From the NCBI RefSeq assembly GCF_024704365.1, contig NZ_JAJDFY010000001.1, positions 1,531,001-1,595,000 on the forward strand: a stretch of DNA of 64,000 bases, in the 5' to 3' direction. The notes beneath the pieces were generated by a model. It saw only the letters and a list, made by a program, of their open reading frames with translations. It made no database searches and was not told the DNA's origin. Positions 22,867-31,259 of this stretch are shown here, piece by piece (the stretch's first letter is position 1; each line of letters begins with the position of its first letter). The position numbers were made by a program, and so were the translations under genes. The DNA comes from Thermomonas sp. S9. GTDB taxonomy: Bacteria > Pseudomonadota > Gammaproteobacteria > Xanthomonadales > Xanthomonadaceae.

Positions 22867-25254
22867 TCAGGCCGCCTTCGCCCTGGCCAGCGCCAGCCAG
22901 GTGTCGACCACGGTGTCGGGGTTGAGCGAGACCGACTCGATGCCTTGCTCCATCAGCCACTGCGCCAGATCCGGATGGTCGCTCGGGCCCTGGCCGCAGA
23001 TGCCGACGTACTTGCCCTTCGCGCGTGCAGTGCGGATCGCCATCGCCAGCAGCTTCTTCACTGCCGCATCGCGCTCGTCGAACAGGCCGGCGACGATCGC
23101 GCTGTCGCGGTCCAGGCCCAGGGTGAGCTGGGTGAGATCGTTGGAGCCGATCGAGAAGCCGTCGAAGATGTCCAGGAACTCGTCCGCCAGCAGCGCGTTG
23201 GAGGGGACCTCGCACATCATGATGACCTTCAGGCCATGCTCGCCCTGAACCAGCCCATTCTCGCGCAGGACTTCGATGACCTTGCGCCCTTCATCGAGGG
23301 TGCGCACGAACGGGATCATCACCCACACGTTGGAAAGGTCCATCGCCTCGCGTACGCGCTTGACCGCCACGCATTCCAGCGCGAACGCATCCTTGAAGCT
23401 CGGGTCGATATAGCGCGAGGCGCCGCGGAATCCGATCATCGGGTTTTCCTCGTGCGGCTCGTAGCGGCTGCCGCCGAGCAGGTTGGCGTATTCGTTGGAC
23501 TTGAAGTCGGACAGGCGCACGATCACCGGCCTGGGGTACACCGAGGCGGCGATGGTGGCGATGCCTTCCTTCAGACGCTCGATGTAGAACTCCACCGGGC
23601 TGGCATAGCCGGCGATGCGCGCGTCGATCTTCGCCTTCGTCGCCGCGTCCTGGCGGTCGTATTCCAGCAGCGCCTTCGGGTGCACGCCGATGTGGCTGGC
23701 GATGATCATCTCCAGCCGCGCCAGGCCGATGCCGGCGTTCGGCAGCATGCCGAAATCGAACGCGCGCTCCGGGTTGGCCACGTTCATCATGATCTTCAGC
23801 GGCGCTTCCGGCATGTTGCCGAGGTCGGTGGTGGTGCGCTCGAAGGGCAGGGCGCCGGCATAGATGAAGCCGGTGTCGCCCTCGGCGCAACTGACGGTGA
23901 CGGTCTCGCCGTCTCGGATCGTCTCCAGCGCGTGGCTGGTGCCGACGACCGCGGGGACGCCCAGCTCGCGGGCGATGATCGCGGCGTGGCAGGTGCGGCC
24001 GCCGCGATTGGTGACGATCGCGGCGCTGCGCTTCATCACCGGCTCCCAGTCGGGGTCGGTCATGTCGGCGATCAGCACGTCACCGGGCTGCACGCGGTTC
24101 ATGTCGTCGAGGCTGCGCACCACGCGCGCGGTGCCGACGCCGATCTTGTGGCCGATGGCGCGGCCTTCGGCCAGTACCTGGCCGCGCTGCTGCAGGGTGT
24201 AGCGCTCGATCTGGGTGGCGTGCGCGCGCGACTTCACCGTTTCCGGGCGTGCCTGCAGGATGTAGAGCTTGCCGGTGTGGCCGTCCTTGCCCCATTCGAT
24301 GTCCATCGGGCGGCCGTAGTGCTGCTCGATCACCAGCGCCTGCCGTGCCAGCGCGTGCACATCCTCGTCGCTGATGGAGAAGCGCCCGCGCAGCGCGGCC
24401 GGAGTTTCCTCGGTGCGCACGCGCTCGCCGGGCACGTCGGAATACACCATCCGCAGCTGCTTGCTGCCCAGCGCGCGGCGCAGGATCGCCGGCTTGCCAG
24501 CCTGCAGGGTCGGCTTGAACACGTAGAACTCATCCGGGTTCACCGCGCCCTGGACGACCATCTCGCCCAGGCCGTAGCTGGACGTGATGAACACCACGTC
24601 GCGGAAGCCGGATTCGGTGTCGAGGGTGAACAGCACGCCGGAGGCGCCGACATCCGAGCGCACCATCAGCTGCACGCCGGCCGAGAGGAACACATCCTCG
24701 TGCTTGAAGCCGTGGTGCACGCGGTAGGCGATCGCGCGGTCGTTGTACAGGCTGGCGAAGACTTCCTTCACCTTGCGCACCACGTCGTCCGCGCCGGTGA
24801 CGTTGAGGAAGGTTTCCTGCTGCCCGGCAAAGCTGGCGTCGGGCAGATCCTCGGCGGTGGCCGAAGAGCGCACCGCCACCGCGACGTCGCTCGCGCCGGC
24901 CTCGCTGCACAGCCTGGCGTAGGCGCTGCGGATATCACTCTCCAGCTCCGGCTGCAAGGGCGCATCCACGACCCAGCGGCGGATCTCGGCCCCGGCGGCG
25001 GTCAGGGCGGGCACGTCCTCCACGTCCAGCCCGGCCAGCCGGTCATAGATGCGCGCGTGCAGGTCGTTGTGGGCGATGAAGGCCTTGAACGCGTCGGCGG
25101 TGGTGGCGAAACCGCCGGGGACCGACACCCCGAGCCCGGACAGCTCACCGATCATCTCGCCCAGCGAGGCGTTCTTGCCGCCCACCTGGGCGAGGTCGGA
25201 CAGACGCAGTTCGTTCAGCCAGAGGACGTTGCGGATCGGGGCGGGGGTGCTCAA
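22867..25254 (-). CDS. ppsA: Phosphoenolpyruvate synthase
   Basis: 795 aa. Converts pyruvate, ATP and water to PEP, AMP and phosphate. N-terminal ATP-grasp domain ([11 protein letters not shown]), phospho-His swivel domain with [15 protein letters not shown] near residue 425, and the PEP-binding C-terminal barrel ([26 protein letters not shown]). Divergent from ppsR, which encodes its regulator. Confidence 0.96.
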   Translation of the reverse strand: MSTPAPIRNVLWLNELRLSDLAQVGGKNASLGEMIGELSGLGVSVPGGFATTADAFKAFIAHNDLHARIYDRLAGLDVEDVPALTAAGAEIRRWVVDAPLQPELESDIRSAYARLCSEAGASDVAVAVRSSATAEDLPDASFAGQQETFLNVTGADDVVRKVKEVFASLYNDRAIAYRVHHGFKHEDVFLSAGVQLMVRSDVGASGVLFTLDTESGFRDVVFITSSYGLGEMVVQGAVNPDEFYVFKPTLQAGKPAILRRALGSKQLRMVYSDVPGERVRTEETPAALRGRFSISDEDVHALARQALVIEQHYGRPMDIEWGKDGHTGKLYILQARPETVKSRAHATQIERYTLQQRGQVLAEGRAIGHKIGVGTARVVRSLDDMNRVQPGDVLIADMTDPDWEPVMKRSAAIVTNRGGRTCHAAIIARELGVPAVVGTSHALETIRDGETVTVSCAEGDTGFIYAGALPFERTTTDLGNMPEAPLKIMMNVANPERAFDFGMLPNAGIGLARLEMIIASHIGVHPKALLEYDRQDAATKAKIDARIAGYASPVEFYIERLKEGIATIAASVYPRPVIVRLSDFKSNEYANLLGGSRYEPHEENPMIGFRGASRYIDPSFKDAFALECVAVKRVREAMDLSNVWVMIPFVRTLDEGRKVIEVLRENGLVQGEHGLKVIMMCEVPSNALLADEFLDIFDGFSIGSNDLTQLTLGLDRDSAIVAGLFDERDAAVKKLLAMAIRTARAKGKYVGICGQGPSDHPDLAQWLMEQGIESVSLNPDTVVDTWLALARAKAA

Positions 25255-25331
25255 GGCAGACTCCGTGGGCGTGGGCGGCGCGGTCGCGCGGAAGTCCGTT
25301 ATTTTACCCCGAGCACCTGCGAGGAATCCCG

Positions 25332-26153
25332 ATGCACCCCGTTCGTCCCGTGTTCTATGTCTCCGACGGCACCGGCATCACCGCCGAAACCATCGGCCAC
25401 AGCCTGCTGACCCAATTCAGTGGGCTGCATTTCGCGACCGACCGCCTGCCGTTCGTGGACAATGCCGACAAGGCGCGCGAGGCCGCCGACCGCATCCGCC
25501 AGGCCGGGCAGGCCACCGGGCTGCGCCCGGTGGTGGTCAGCTCGTGCGTGGACCCGGCGCTGACCGCACTGCTGGCGGAAAGCGGGGCGCTGATGCTGGA
25601 CGTGTTCGCCCCGTTCATCGCGCCGCTGGAGCGCGAGCTCGGACAGACCCGCACCGCCCATATCGGGCGCGCGCATGGCATCGTGGATTTCGAGAGCTAC
25701 CACCGCCGCATCAACGCCATGAACTACGCGCTGGCGCACGACGACGGCGTGCGGCTGGATTATTCCGAGGCCGACCTGATCCTGGTGGCGGTATCGCGCG
25801 CGGGCAAGACGCCCACCTGCGTGTACCTGGCCCTGCACCACGGCGTGCGTGCGGCCAATTACCCGCTGACCCCGGAGGACCTCGACGCCGAGCGCCTGCC
25901 GGCCGTGCTGCGCCAGCATCGCGCCAAGCTGTTCGGGCTCACCATCGACCCCGTGCGCCTGCACCAGATCCGCCAGGAGCGCCGCCCCAATTCGCGCTAC
26001 GCGCAGCTGGACACCTGCCGCCGCGAAGTGGCGCAGGCCGAGGCGCTGCTGCGGCGCGAGGGCGTGGAGATGCTGAGCACCACCCATGCCTCGATCGAGG
26101 AGATCGCCAGCAGGGTGATGGAATCGCTGGGCATCAACCGCGAGATGTTCTGA
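25332..26153 (+). CDS. ppsR: PEP synthase regulatory protein (kinase/pyrophosphorylase)
   Basis: 273 aa DUF299 protein. Phosphorylates (with ADP) and dephosphorylates PpsA. N-terminus [20 protein letters not shown] and the P-loop-like VSRAGKTPT (near residue 154) are family signatures; the third residue of the motif is Ala where Thr is common. It lies 77 bases from the divergent ppsA, the standard arrangement. Confidence 0.93.
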   Translation: MHPVRPVFYVSDGTGITAETIGHSLLTQFSGLHFATDRLPFVDNADKAREAADRIRQAGQATGLRPVVVSSCVDPALTALLAESGALMLDVFAPFIAPLERELGQTRTAHIGRAHGIVDFESYHRRINAMNYALAHDDGVRLDYSEADLILVAVSRAGKTPTCVYLALHHGVRAANYPLTPEDLDAERLPAVLRQHRAKLFGLTIDPVRLHQIRQERRPNSRYAQLDTCRREVAQAEALLRREGVEMLSTTHASIEEIASRVMESLGINREMF

Positions 26154-26249
26154 TCCGGCACGGCGCGACAGGGCGACTTTTCGAGCCTGCGCCGCGGCGC
26201 GCGCGCCGTCAATCTGCCGCCGGCCGCGGGCCGCGTGTAGGATCGGCGC

Positions 26250-26656
26250 ATGAGCCTTGCCGTTGCCCGCCGCCCGCGCATCCCCAGCCTCAGCCGCTTC
26301 GGCTGGCTGATGGGGCTGTATGCCGAGAACCACACGCGCCTGCAGCGCCTGTTCGATGTCGGGCATCTTCCGCGCGGCGGTTATGTCTCGACGATCGGCG
26401 ATGGGCTCGATCTGCGGATCGAGGTACTGGAGCAGCACGCCTACACCAGCGAACTGCGCATGAGCTACGGGCTGATCGACCCGGCCACCGGCCTGGCCGA
26501 CCCGTCCGCGCCTTGCGCCTGTACCACGATGCGCGCCAGGTCGAAGCCACGCATTGCTACGCCGGGCGCCGCTGGCAGGACGTGATCGGGATGTACCCGC
26601 CGCCGCCGCGCATCCTCGACCATCGCCTGCGCATGAACACCTTCCTCGGCAAATGA
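26250..26656 (+). CDS. DUF1249 (YqiB-like) protein, frameshifted
   Basis: The first frame reads RRPRIPSLSRFGWLMGLYAENHTRLQRLF, the DUF1249 signature, and breaks near 26505 (ADPS...); the next frame continues RLYHDARQVEATHCYAGRRWQDVIGMYPPPP. One missing C restores it. The stop TGA after MNTFLGK may replace a Trp codon, because the reading continues naturally (AQYLAERGHGMATLRRCEV) to 26743. A TAGGAT -10 at 26238-26243 lies only six bases from the ATG, so the mRNA may be leaderless. Function unknown. Confidence 0.65.
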
Positions 26657-26777
26657 GCGCAGTACCTCGCCGAGCGCGGCCACGGCATGGCCACCTTGCG
26701 CCGCTGCGAGGTAGGGGGTGGCGGGCAGCCCATGGATGCATGAGACGGCGCTGCCGGAAATTCGTTGCAAAAACCCC

Positions 26778-26806
26778 TTGACGGTTTTCGATTTGCCCTC
26801 CAGAAT
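26778..26806 (+). promoter_or_regulatory. tRNA operon promoter
   Basis: TTGACG, 17-base spacer, CAGAAT, ending 19 bases before tRNA-Ala. A good sigma-70 promoter for the two tRNA genes. Confidence 0.65.
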
Positions 26807-26825
26807 GCGCGTCTTTCCAGCCCGT

Positions 26826-26901
26826 GGGGCCATAGCTCAGCTGGGAGAGCGCCTGCATGGCATGCAGGAGGTCGCCGGTTCGATCCCGGCTGGCTCCACC
26901 A
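26826..26901 (+). tRNA. tRNA-Ala (GGC)
   Basis: 76 bases including CCA. Acceptor stem GGGGCCA/TGGCTCC, D arm GCTC...GAGC, anticodon stem CCTGC/GCAGG with loop ATGGCAT (anticodon GGC), T arm GCCGG-TTCGATC-CCGGC. Confidence 0.97.
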
Positions 26902-26924
26902 CGTTTCGACGCGTTTTCGGTTCT

Positions 26925-27000
26925 GTCCCCATCGTCTAGAGGCCTAGGACATTACCCTTTCACGGTAGCGACCGGGGTTCGAATCCCCGTGGGGACGCCA
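26925..27000 (+). tRNA. tRNA-Glu (TTC), prophage attachment target
   Basis: 76 bases including CCA. Acceptor GTCCCCA/TGGGGAC, anticodon stem TTACC/GGTAG with loop CTTTCAC (anticodon TTC), T arm CCGGG-TTCGAAT-CCCCG. The 3' half also codes, on the other strand, for the end of the phage integrase. Confidence 0.97.
26960..27000. other. Probable prophage attL core (3' end of tRNA-Glu)
   Basis: The serine-integrase reading frame continues into the tRNA and stops inside it, so the chromosome-phage junction must lie in or near this stretch. The matching attR is not in the window; its copy of the tRNA end would give the exact core. Confidence 0.6.
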
Positions 27001-28465
27001 TCTTGTCACCGGAAACCGCAAGCCTGTAGTGGACTGACCCCGTCATCGTGTCGGGGTCGAGTTCCACCTTCTCCACCAGCGAAAGCAGCAGACCGCGTGC
27101 GTCGTCTCCGCGGTCCGCCACGATCCCGCGTAGCAGCCGTTGAACCCCCGCCTCGGTGATCGCTTCCGCGGCGCGTGTGTCGTCCAGCTCCCGGTCCAGC
27201 CGGGCAATCTCCAGCGCCAGCTCGGCGCATTTCCCTTCCAGCTCCTCGATCATCCGCAGCGCCGGTGCAGGATTCGTCATTTGCTCGGCCAGCTCCATCT
27301 GCCGGTGGATCCGCTTGCGCAGGTCCGCCTCGCTTCGCACCAGCGCCGCGCGCGCCTGCACGTCTCCGTTGCTTTCCAGAGAGCGGCGAAGTCGCGCCAC
27401 CAGTTCCTTGGCCAGCGCCGGCGATGCCAGGTCGTCGTAGACCTGGCCCAGTACCGCGTCCTCGATGGCCTCTGCCTTGATGCTGCGCCGCGCGCCGCGG
27501 TGCCGGTACTCGGCGCCTTCGCTGCGCCATGCCGCGCCGGCTCGGTCCACCAGCAGGCCGGACAGCAGCGTGCGCCCCTGCGCGCGCGCGCCGGCGTTGC
27601 GCTGGCCGCCCAAGGCCTCCAGCCTGGCGAGCAACAGCTCGGCCGCGTTGTCGTCGATCATGGCCGGGTGCGTGTCTCGCTGGATGACCCACTCGCTGCG
27701 CGGGCGCCGCTTGCTCCCGCCGACGTACTGGCCGCCCTCACGTTCGGCGTTGACGTTCCAGACCGTGTGCCCGGCATAGGTGAGGGCGTTCCATTCGAGG
27801 CCGACGCGCGTTGCGGATGCGACATCGGCCAGCCCCGCCTGCTCCGCTGCCATCTTCGCCTGCATCCCGCCGGCGCGCGCCTGCAGGTAGGCGGCGACCT
27901 TCGGCGCAACCTCCGGGTCCAGCTCCAACACGGACTTGGTCACCGGCGCGCCGTCGCGGATCGCCCCGGTTGTGACCTTCTTGAGCCGGTAGCCCAGGGG
28001 CGCCCGGCCGCCCGCGCGATAGCCCTGGCGCACGTTCTCGGCCATGCCCGACAGCCCCTTCTGCTTCGACGTGAGGCTGTGCCACTCGTCCAGCGCCTGC
28101 ATGATCCCGCGCAGCAGGGTGTCGGTGACCGGGTCCGACTCCGGCATGTTCTTGTAGAGCACGCTGATGCCCGCTTTGCGGCATGCGTCCTCGAAGAAGA
28201 ATGCGATGTGTCTGCGCCTGGCAATGCGGCTGGTGTCGTGGACCAGCACTGCCCCCCAGCCGCGGCGCGAATCCCGGATGCCTGCCAGCAGGCGCTGGAA
28301 TCCGGGGCGGTCGTCGTCCTTTCCTGATTCGACCGCGTCTGCAAACTCAGCCGCGACCGTGAGGCCGCGCGCTTTCGCCAGTTCCTTCAATGCTCGCCGC
28401 TGCGCGTCGATCGAAACGTCGCTTCGATCCTTCGAGCTGCGTAGATACAGCGCCGCGCGCTTCAT
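26960..28465 (-). CDS. Large serine recombinase (phage integrase)
   Basis: 501 aa. N-terminal resolvase domain with the nucleophile Ser in YLRSSKD (residues 8-14) and SIDAQRRAL, then a recombinase domain (GYRAGGRAPLGYRL, NALTYAGHTVWN) and a coiled-coil rich C-terminus (LEGKCAELALEIARLDREL). Large serine integrases insert phage DNA directionally without host factors. Its last residues, MASPRGFEPRSLP, are coded by the tRNA-Glu 3' end, so the C-terminus and stop codon come from the integrated junction. A zinc-ribbon Cys cluster typical of phiC31-type proteins is not evident, apart from isolated Cys. A repressor-like operator lies about 80 bases upstream. Confidence 0.9.
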   Translation of the reverse strand: MKRAALYLRSSKDRSDVSIDAQRRALKELAKARGLTVAAEFADAVESGKDDDRPGFQRLLAGIRDSRRGWGAVLVHDTSRIARRRHIAFFFEDACRKAGISVLYKNMPESDPVTDTLLRGIMQALDEWHSLTSKQKGLSGMAENVRQGYRAGGRAPLGYRLKKVTTGAIRDGAPVTKSVLELDPEVAPKVAAYLQARAGGMQAKMAAEQAGLADVASATRVGLEWNALTYAGHTVWNVNAEREGGQYVGGSKRRPRSEWVIQRDTHPAMIDDNAAELLLARLEALGGQRNAGARAQGRTLLSGLLVDRAGAAWRSEGAEYRHRGARRSIKAEAIEDAVLGQVYDDLASPALAKELVARLRRSLESNGDVQARAALVRSEADLRKRIHRQMELAEQMTNPAPALRMIEELEGKCAELALEIARLDRELDDTRAAEAITEAGVQRLLRGIVADRGDDARGLLLSLVEKVELDPDTMTGSVHYRLAVSGDKMASPRGFEPRSLP

Positions 28466-28544
28466 TCGCCACCAATGGGATCAGGAAATCCAGAAGCAGA
28501 GCCGCGCTCGGCTCGCCATAGGTGGTCAGTTTCACTACTTTACG

Positions 28545-28560
28545 GGTGCCCATAAGCAAC
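28545..28560. promoter_or_regulatory. Operator-like site upstream of integrase
   Basis: GGTGCCCATAAGCAAC matches the site in front of the phage nuclease/recT operon (GTTGCCCATACGCAAC) at 14 of 16 positions. It sits about 80 bases before the integrase start. Confidence 0.45.
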
Positions 28561-28681
28561 CATGGCTCCATGCTTTAGCGGCTTTTGGCCGCTGGTGCGT
28601 CTTGCTGTGTTATGCCCCGCAAGTGAAGGCGTACCCGGGAGTTGCAATGGATACGCCTCCATTTTTGGGGTCTACTAGACG

Positions 28682-28900
28682 TTAGGTGGTGAACGTGTAG
28701 TCGTGCATCCTCTTCATCAACGGCCCGCAGATTGATCGCAATTTGCACTCGCATTTCCTGCTCATTTGCGCCATCCAATCGAACAGAACCTCTGCTTTTG
28801 TAAGCATCAGGCTTATGAGTGCAGGCCCAAGGAAAAGGGCAATAAACAGCGGGGTCATTAGCCACCAGCGAGGGTTCCTGATCGTGTTCTTTATGTCCAT
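28682..28900 (-). CDS. Cassette 1: small membrane protein
   Basis: 72 aa, unknown function. One hydrophobic segment (WWLMTPLFIALFLGPALISLML, residues 12-33), then a basic Cys-containing tail (CECKLRSICG). The stop TAA is made by the core site GTTAG itself. Start ATG at 28900 lies ten bases from the neighbouring attC; no strong ribosome site. Lower GC than the chromosome. Confidence 0.55.
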   Translation of the reverse strand: MDIKNTIRNPRWWLMTPLFIALFLGPALISLMLTKAEVLFDWMAQMSRKCECKLRSICGPLMKRMHDYTFTT

Positions 28901-28908
28901 GCTTCACC

Positions 28909-28995
28909 ACCTAACAGTTCGTTCGTGCGGACGCCGGTTCGGCATCTCGCAAGGGTTAATGTTCGCGGCGGCGCCGCACAACTCAATCGTTAGGC
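28909..28995. repeat. attC site A
   Basis: Left core ACCTAAC (28909-28915), right core GTTAGGC (28989-28995), 87 bases. Inner arms GTTCGTGCGG / CCGCACAAC carry one extra C on the plus strand, the asymmetry used to orient attC sites. Confidence 0.8.
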
Positions 28996-29318
28996 GTCAT
29001 GGCCGCAGCAATCGCTGCCTCCAAATCATCAGCCCATGCCTGATCCGCGTACTTGTGCAGTCGCATGTAATGCAATGCAGCGCTTGCCGCTTTCAGCAGT
29101 CCGGGCGCAGCGGCTATCAGCTTCGCGTCCGCATTCCGGTTTGGGTAGCACACCCGCGCAACCTCAAACCCATCGGCGTCGTAAATTAGCGCCTCGCTTC
29201 CTTCGGTGTGCTCGCTGACATGCCATGGCCCAGGTCGGTGCGCAAACTCTTTTGCCTGCGCCTCGGCCTCGGCCTGTTCTTCGGCATACTGCCCGCTGTA
29301 GTAATAATCGTCGCTCAT
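28983..29318 (-). CDS. Cassette 2: phage-type small acidic protein
   Basis: 111 aa, function unknown. Starts MSDDYYYSGQYAEEQ after a good GGAGG site, five bases upstream; a TTG further up is not needed. The middle reads NADAKLIAAAPGLLKAASAAL, a pattern common in small proteins of tailed phages of unknown role. The last residues (TPND) and stop lie inside attC site A. Confidence 0.65.
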   Translation of the reverse strand: MSDDYYYSGQYAEEQAEAEAQAKEFAHRPGPWHVSEHTEGSEALIYDADGFEVARVCYPNRNADAKLIAAAPGLLKAASAALHYMRLHKYADQAWADDLEAAIAAAMTPND

Positions 29319-29334
29319 CTCATCCTCCAAAATC

Positions 29335-29394
29335 GCCTAACAACCGCATCAAGCCGACTCCGCTTCGCTACGCGGCTTATGCGGAGCGTTAGAC
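29335..29394. repeat. attC site B
   Basis: Left core GCCTAAC (29335-29341), right core GTTAGAC (29388-29394), 60 bases, with inner loop near CCGCTTCG. Confidence 0.8.
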
Positions 29395-29636
29395 CTCATC
29401 CCAGGCAATCCGGCAGCGGCAAGCGTTGCCACTCGCGCCAGCGTCGTGCCTGTCGCCTTCGCCACCTTCGCCAAGGTTTCTATCGTTGGGTTCGTCATCG
29501 CGCCGTTCTCCAACTCCCATAGATACGCCTTCGACATGCCGTGTTCAGCGGCAAACGCACTTAGCGTCCAGCGGTTCGCCTTCCGGTATTGCCGGATATG
29601 CTGGCCCAGCGGAGGCAACGACTCAATCGGTTTCAT
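29349..29636 (-). CDS. Cassette 3b: XRE-family HTH regulator
   Basis: 95 aa. Helix-turn-helix GQHIRQYRKANRWTLSAFAAEHGMSKAYLWELENG with the following TNPTIETLAKVAKATGTTLARV, a Cro/CI-type domain. The reading frame continues into attC site B (...RSEAESA), so the functional protein probably ends near GLPGM. It overlaps the upstream cassette gene by four bases (ATGA), making a coupled pair. Likely an autoregulator or an antitoxin. Confidence 0.75.
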   Translation of the reverse strand: MKPIESLPPLGQHIRQYRKANRWTLSAFAAEHGMSKAYLWELENGAMTNPTIETLAKVAKATGTTLARVATLAAAGLPGMRSNAPHKPRSEAESA

Positions 29637-29866
29637 GCGCCGTCTCGTTCAGCCCGCTTGTCCAACCAATCAGCAACTTCTGTGCAGCCGCTTGCGATGT
29701 GCCTCAAATCATCACTGGTGTAATACACCTTCCCGCACTCGCCGGTGTCCGAGTCCATCGCGTAGCCCTTAACCTGCTTATCTTTGGCGTTTACAGTCGG
29801 CCCAAAGTTGCCAAGCGCATCCATAACCGCCTTGGCATTCAAACTAATGCTGTTCATCCATTCCAT
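29633..29866 (-). CDS. Cassette 3a: small protein paired with the XRE regulator
   Basis: 77 aa, unrecognised. MEWMNSISLNAKAVMDALGNFG... with CGKVYYTSDDLRHIASGCTEVADWLDKRA. GGGAG lies seven bases before the start. Upstream partner of the HTH gene in the same cassette; toxin-antitoxin or regulator-effector pairing is possible but not shown by any motif. Confidence 0.6.
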   Translation of the reverse strand: MEWMNSISLNAKAVMDALGNFGPTVNAKDKQVKGYAMDSDTGECGKVYYTSDDLRHIASGCTEVADWLDKRAERDGA

Positions 29867-29888
29867 TCGATAACTCCCATTGCATGAG

Positions 29889-29948
29889 GTCTAACGACGC
29901 GTTGCAGCCGATGCCGCTTCGCGTCACGGCTGAACTTGGGTGTTAGGT
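29889..29948. repeat. attC site C
   Basis: Left core GTCTAAC (29889-29895), right core GTTAGGT (29942-29948), 60 bases. Confidence 0.8.
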
Positions 29949-30241
29949 TGCTTGTTCATTCCGCAGCAAAGGTGTTCGACATAGCCAGGGCCGCAATGCG
30001 CCATGCCGTGCTTGCGTGTGCATGACGGGCAGCGCTCGCGCTCATCGCCTGCGTTCCAGTCCGTACCTGGCACCATGACCCAGCTTCCGCCTTCCTGTCC
30101 CGGAATGACGAACTTCCCGCAACAGTCACAGCGCGGCTGATACTTGGCCTGCCACCCGCGTGCTGACTGCGGTTCACTCGTCGCCATGTCATTCATCCAG
30201 TTTTCGTAACTGAAACGGTCATTCGGGTCTGCGAATTGCAT
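29924..30241 (-). CDS. Cassette 4: zinc-finger-like small protein
   Basis: 105 aa, unknown function. Begins MQFADPNDRFSYENWMNDM after a GGAG site; an upstream TTG in the same frame would fall in the attC. Two Cys pairs, CDCCGKF (about residues 39-42) and CPSCTRKHG, resemble a zinc ribbon; another CC lies near the C-terminus. The stop lies inside attC site C. Confidence 0.62.
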   Translation of the reverse strand: MQFADPNDRFSYENWMNDMATSEPQSARGWQAKYQPRCDCCGKFVIPGQEGGSWVMVPGTDWNAGDERERCPSCTRKHGMAHCGPGYVEHLCCGMNKQPNTQVQP

Positions 30242-30261
30242 GTCATTCTCCGTAGTCCGCA

Positions 30262-30321
30262 ACCTAACCAGTCATTCAACCGGAAGCCGCTTCGCGGCTC
30301 CGGTTAATTCCACTGTTAGGC
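30262..30321. repeat. attC site D
   Basis: Left core ACCTAAC (30262-30268), right core GTTAGGC (30315-30321), 60 bases. Confidence 0.8.
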
Positions 30322-30322
30322 C

Positions 30323-30511
30323 TCACTGGAGATATCGCTCGCAGACCGTGAACGGGCCGACGCTGATGTACCAGTAGGCGCTGTCCAGCTTTGCGCACAC
30401 CTCACGGCCAGCCGGCGCGGGCTTCGTGTAGCTCAGCCGCCAGCACATCGGATGGAACCAAACCTGCAACATAGTGCAGCCAACCCACCACGGCTTCGTT
30501 TTCAACAGCAT
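30323..30511 (-). CDS. Cassette 5: small Trp/Cys-rich protein
   Basis: 62 aa, unrecognised. MLLKTKPWWVGCTMLQVWFHPMCW is hydrophobic and aromatic and could be a membrane or signal segment. AAGGAG lies seven bases upstream of the ATG. The stop lies just outside the core site. Confidence 0.55.
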   Translation of the reverse strand: MLLKTKPWWVGCTMLQVWFHPMCWRLSYTKPAPAGREVCAKLDSAYWYISVGPFTVCERYLQ

Positions 30512-30530
30512 GTCGTTCTCCTTACGTGAG

Positions 30531-30618
30531 GCCCAACAACTCATTTGAGCCGAGGCCGCATCATTGCCTCGGCGGTTCTGTTCACTCGCAGCGGCCCGGC
30601 TCAATTCGGGCGTTAGGG
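30531..30618. repeat. attC site E
   Basis: Left core GCCCAAC (30531-30537), right end GTTAGGG (30612-30618, last base off consensus), 88 bases with an extended inner stem. Confidence 0.7.
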
Positions 30619-30807
30619 CGCAATCGACTCCAAGCGCAGATTCACGCGCTGCCCATCGGCCTGCGGCTCGTCGGCGCACCAGATGACCTCGGTCACCTTT
30701 CCGTATCGCTCGCCTGAAAAGCGGATCGTGTCACCAACGCGAGGGACGCCCTGATAAATGAATCCTCCGGTTCGCTTCCCGTCCAGATAGCAATGGATGA
30801 TGAACAT
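30613..30807 (-). CDS. Cassette 6: small protein
   Basis: 64 aa, unrecognised. MFIIHCYLDGKRTGGFIYQGVPRVGD... looks like a small all-beta protein. Strong GGAGG site before the ATG; the stop TAA is formed by the GTTAG core. Confidence 0.6.
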   Translation of the reverse strand: MFIIHCYLDGKRTGGFIYQGVPRVGDTIRFSGERYGKVTEVIWCADEPQADGQRVNLRLESIAP

Positions 30808-30830
30808 CTGATCTCCTCCGGGCGGGTGCG

Positions 30831-30890
30831 CCCTAACAATTCGCTCAACCCGACGCCGCTTCGCGGCGCGGCTTAATTCAGGCGTTAGAT
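30831..30890. repeat. attC site F
   Basis: CCCTAAC (30831-30837) to GTTAGAT (30884-30890), 60 bases; almost identical in its centre to the aadA-cassette attC. Confidence 0.85.
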
Positions 30891-31186
30891 TCCTGCTTGT
30901 CTGTCACTAGCATGTAGTGCATTCCTCCGATATGCCGCAGCTTTTGCGGCGTCGGCTTGTCCCACACGCACCAGTTTCCATTCGCCAGGCGCTTCCCCTG
31001 CTGCGCCCAATGCGTCACCGCGTCCCAAAACGGCGATCCTCCTGGCGGCTGCACGTCTTTCGGGTCGCCGTGCCTATCAACCACGGACGGGCCGCAGTAC
31101 GGGTGGTCTTCAAACCGCCAAGTCTTTCCCTTGCCATCAACAATCCGGCGGTCTGGTCCGCCAAAAAGCATGCAAATCGTCTGCAT
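30878..31186 (-). CDS. Cassette 7: phage-associated small protein
   Basis: 102 aa, function unknown. MQTICMLFGGPDRRIVDGKGKTWRFEDHPYCGPSVV... and SPFWDAVTHWAQQGKR. The start at 31186 is set by GGAGG five bases upstream. Ends QESNA inside attC site F. Confidence 0.65.
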   Translation of the reverse strand: MQTICMLFGGPDRRIVDGKGKTWRFEDHPYCGPSVVDRHGDPKDVQPPGGSPFWDAVTHWAQQGKRLANGNWCVWDKPTPQKLRHIGGMHYMLVTDKQESNA

Positions 31187-31199
31187 CTCAACCTCCTGC

Positions 31200-31259
31200 A
31201 TCTAACTATCGCTTCCAGCCGACGGCCCTGACGGGCCTCGGCTGAAGCTGGCGTTAGCC
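31200..31259. repeat. attC site G
   Basis: Left core ATCTAAC (31200-31206), right end GTTAGCC (31253-31259), 60 bases; the inner stem is GGCCCTGACGGGCC, different from its neighbours. Confidence 0.75.

Noticed and set aside
22945..25410. 821-codon open frame on the plus strand over ppsA
   Set aside because: Antisense shadow of a fully conserved PEP synthase; no family resemblance.
26657..26825. Separate gene between DUF1249 and tRNA-Ala
   Set aside because: The only protein-like stretch is the continuation of DUF1249; the rest is the tRNA promoter.
28347..28571. Small minus-strand frame overlapping the integrase start
   Set aside because: It overlaps the integrase by over 100 bases, has no ribosome site, and only its first 35 residues lie outside the integrase. 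Possible but not supported.
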